DNA of 12,781 bases from an uncultured Selenomonadales bacterium (lineage in GTDB: Bacteria > Bacillota > Negativicutes > Selenomonadales > Selenomonadaceae): positions 1 through 12,781 of the forward strand of contig CAMVIO010000034.1 of assembly GCA_947167555.1 (NCBI GenBank). Reading direction: 5' to 3'. A model generated the notes under the pieces. That model made no database searches and had not been told where the DNA came from. It worked only from the letters and a program-made list of their open reading frames with translations. This document shows, in pieces, positions 12,189-12,781 of the stretch. A program made the translations under genes and the position numbers. The number at the start of each line of letters is the position of its first letter. The stretch's first letter is position 1.

Positions 12189-12781
12189 ATGGCAAGAAAG
12201 AACAAGACCGCTCCGGAGCGCTGCGCGGAAATTTACAAGTACATCAAGGAGTTCCTGATGAAGAAGGGATATCCGCCCTCCGTGCGCGAGATTGGCGAGA
12301 AGGTTGGGCTGAGCTCCAGCTCCACCGTCCATTCGTATCTGCACATGCTGGAGGCCGACGGGAAAATTCATCGCGACCCGACGAAGCCCCGTGCCATCGA
12401 GCTTGTCGGCGATAATCCGTGGGAGAATCTGCTGCGCGTGCCGCTGGTCGGGAACGTGGCGGCCGGCGTCCCCATCACGGCGGAAGAGAATATCGAGGAA
12501 GTGTTCAGCGTTCCGTCCTCGCTGATCGGTACGCAGGACGATACCTTCATGCTGCGCGTGCAGGGCGAGAGCATGATCAACGCCGGGATTTTCGACGGCG
12601 ACTATATTTTTGTCAAGGAACAGAATACGGCGAAAAACGGCGAGATCGTCGTGGCCCTCGTCGAGAACGAGGAAGCTACGGTCAAGCGCATCTTCTTCGA
12701 GAAGGATCGCGTCAAGCTCCAGCCGGAAAACGACACGATGAAGCCGTTCTATGAGAAGAACGTGGTCGTGCTCGGCAAGGT
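12189..12781 (+). CDS. lexA: LexA repressor, SOS response (3' end outside window)
   Basis: 197 complete codons and two bases are present; a typical LexA is 205-210 residues, so only about ten are missing. It represses DNA-damage genes and cleaves itself when RecA filaments form. Residues 1-70 form the winged helix-turn-helix (PPSVREIGEKVGLSSSSTVHSYLHMLEADGKI). The self-cleavage site is A92-G93 in VGNVAAGVPI. Catalytic residues are S128 (QGESMI) and K166 (EATVKRI), in the usual spacing. The ATG at 12189 follows AAAGGAG at 12174-12180 with 8-base spacing. All key residues are intact, and there is no sign of truncation other than the window edge. Confidence 0.97.
   Translation, partial: MARKNKTAPERCAEIYKYIKEFLMKKGYPPSVREIGEKVGLSSSSTVHSYLHMLEADGKIHRDPTKPRAIELVGDNPWENLLRVPLVGNVAAGVPITAEENIEEVFSVPSSLIGTQDDTFMLRVQGESMINAGIFDGDYIFVKEQNTAKNGEIVVALVENEEATVKRIFFEKDRVKLQPENDTMKPFYEKNVVVLGK

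Overview
The window looks like a piece of a GC-rich chromosome from a Negativicutes bacterium (diderm Firmicutes; a Selenomonas, Veillonella or Sporomusa relative). The best evidence is the gene at 6315-7697. It encodes an OmpM-type porin with a signal peptide, one N-terminal SLH domain, a helical stalk and a C-terminal barrel ending in Phe, an architecture characteristic of that group. A CobT-like enzyme built like the Sporomusa/Veillonella ArsAB pair and a FliB-type lysine methylase fit the same assignment. The Firmicutes-type lexA promoter region also fits. I see no rRNA, tRNA, CRISPR array, transposase or integrase.

Layout, left to right. (a) 1-200: the first codons of a leftward gene, then a divergent promoter region with two perfect palindromes whose centres are 41 bp apart. 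(b) 201-1502: metY (O-acetylhomoserine sulfhydrylase), closed by a bidirectional terminator. (c) 1567-2755, leftward: a two-gene operon of an exported protein with a toxin-like C-terminal domain and, one base downstream, a small cytosolic protein. I read this as a candidate effector/immunity pair. (d) 2870-4111, leftward: an unrecognised 413-residue protein with a long acidic Pro/Glu/Val linker, driven by a perfect-consensus promoter. (e) 4370-5581: a DAACS-family acidic amino acid/dicarboxylate symporter with two overlapping promoters. (f) 5757-6209: a small exported protein with two BamE/BLIP-like repeats. (g) 6226-6281: a compact three-hairpin element. (h) 6315-7697: the OmpM-like porin, then a bidirectional terminator. 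(i) 7751-8761, leftward: a DUF6765-like protein. (j) 8831-10738, leftward: a double-length CobT, apparently an ArsA-ArsB-like fusion. (k) 10914-12077: a FliB-like Cys-cluster protein. (l) 12189 to the end: lexA, truncated by the window edge about ten residues before its expected stop.

Most genes are single transcription units with their own sigma-A-type promoters and terminators, so this is mainly a housekeeping neighbourhood rather than one pathway. Themes that recur are sulfur amino acid and cobamide metabolism (metY, cobT), the cell envelope (OmpM, the small exported protein) and inter-bacterial competition (the candidate effector/immunity pair). No stretch over 300 bases lacks a gene; the longest gap, 4112-4369, holds back-to-back promoters.

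The observations most worth following up are the effector/immunity candidate, the fused double CobT, the three-hairpin element upstream of the porin gene, and the palindromic operators at metY and cobT.
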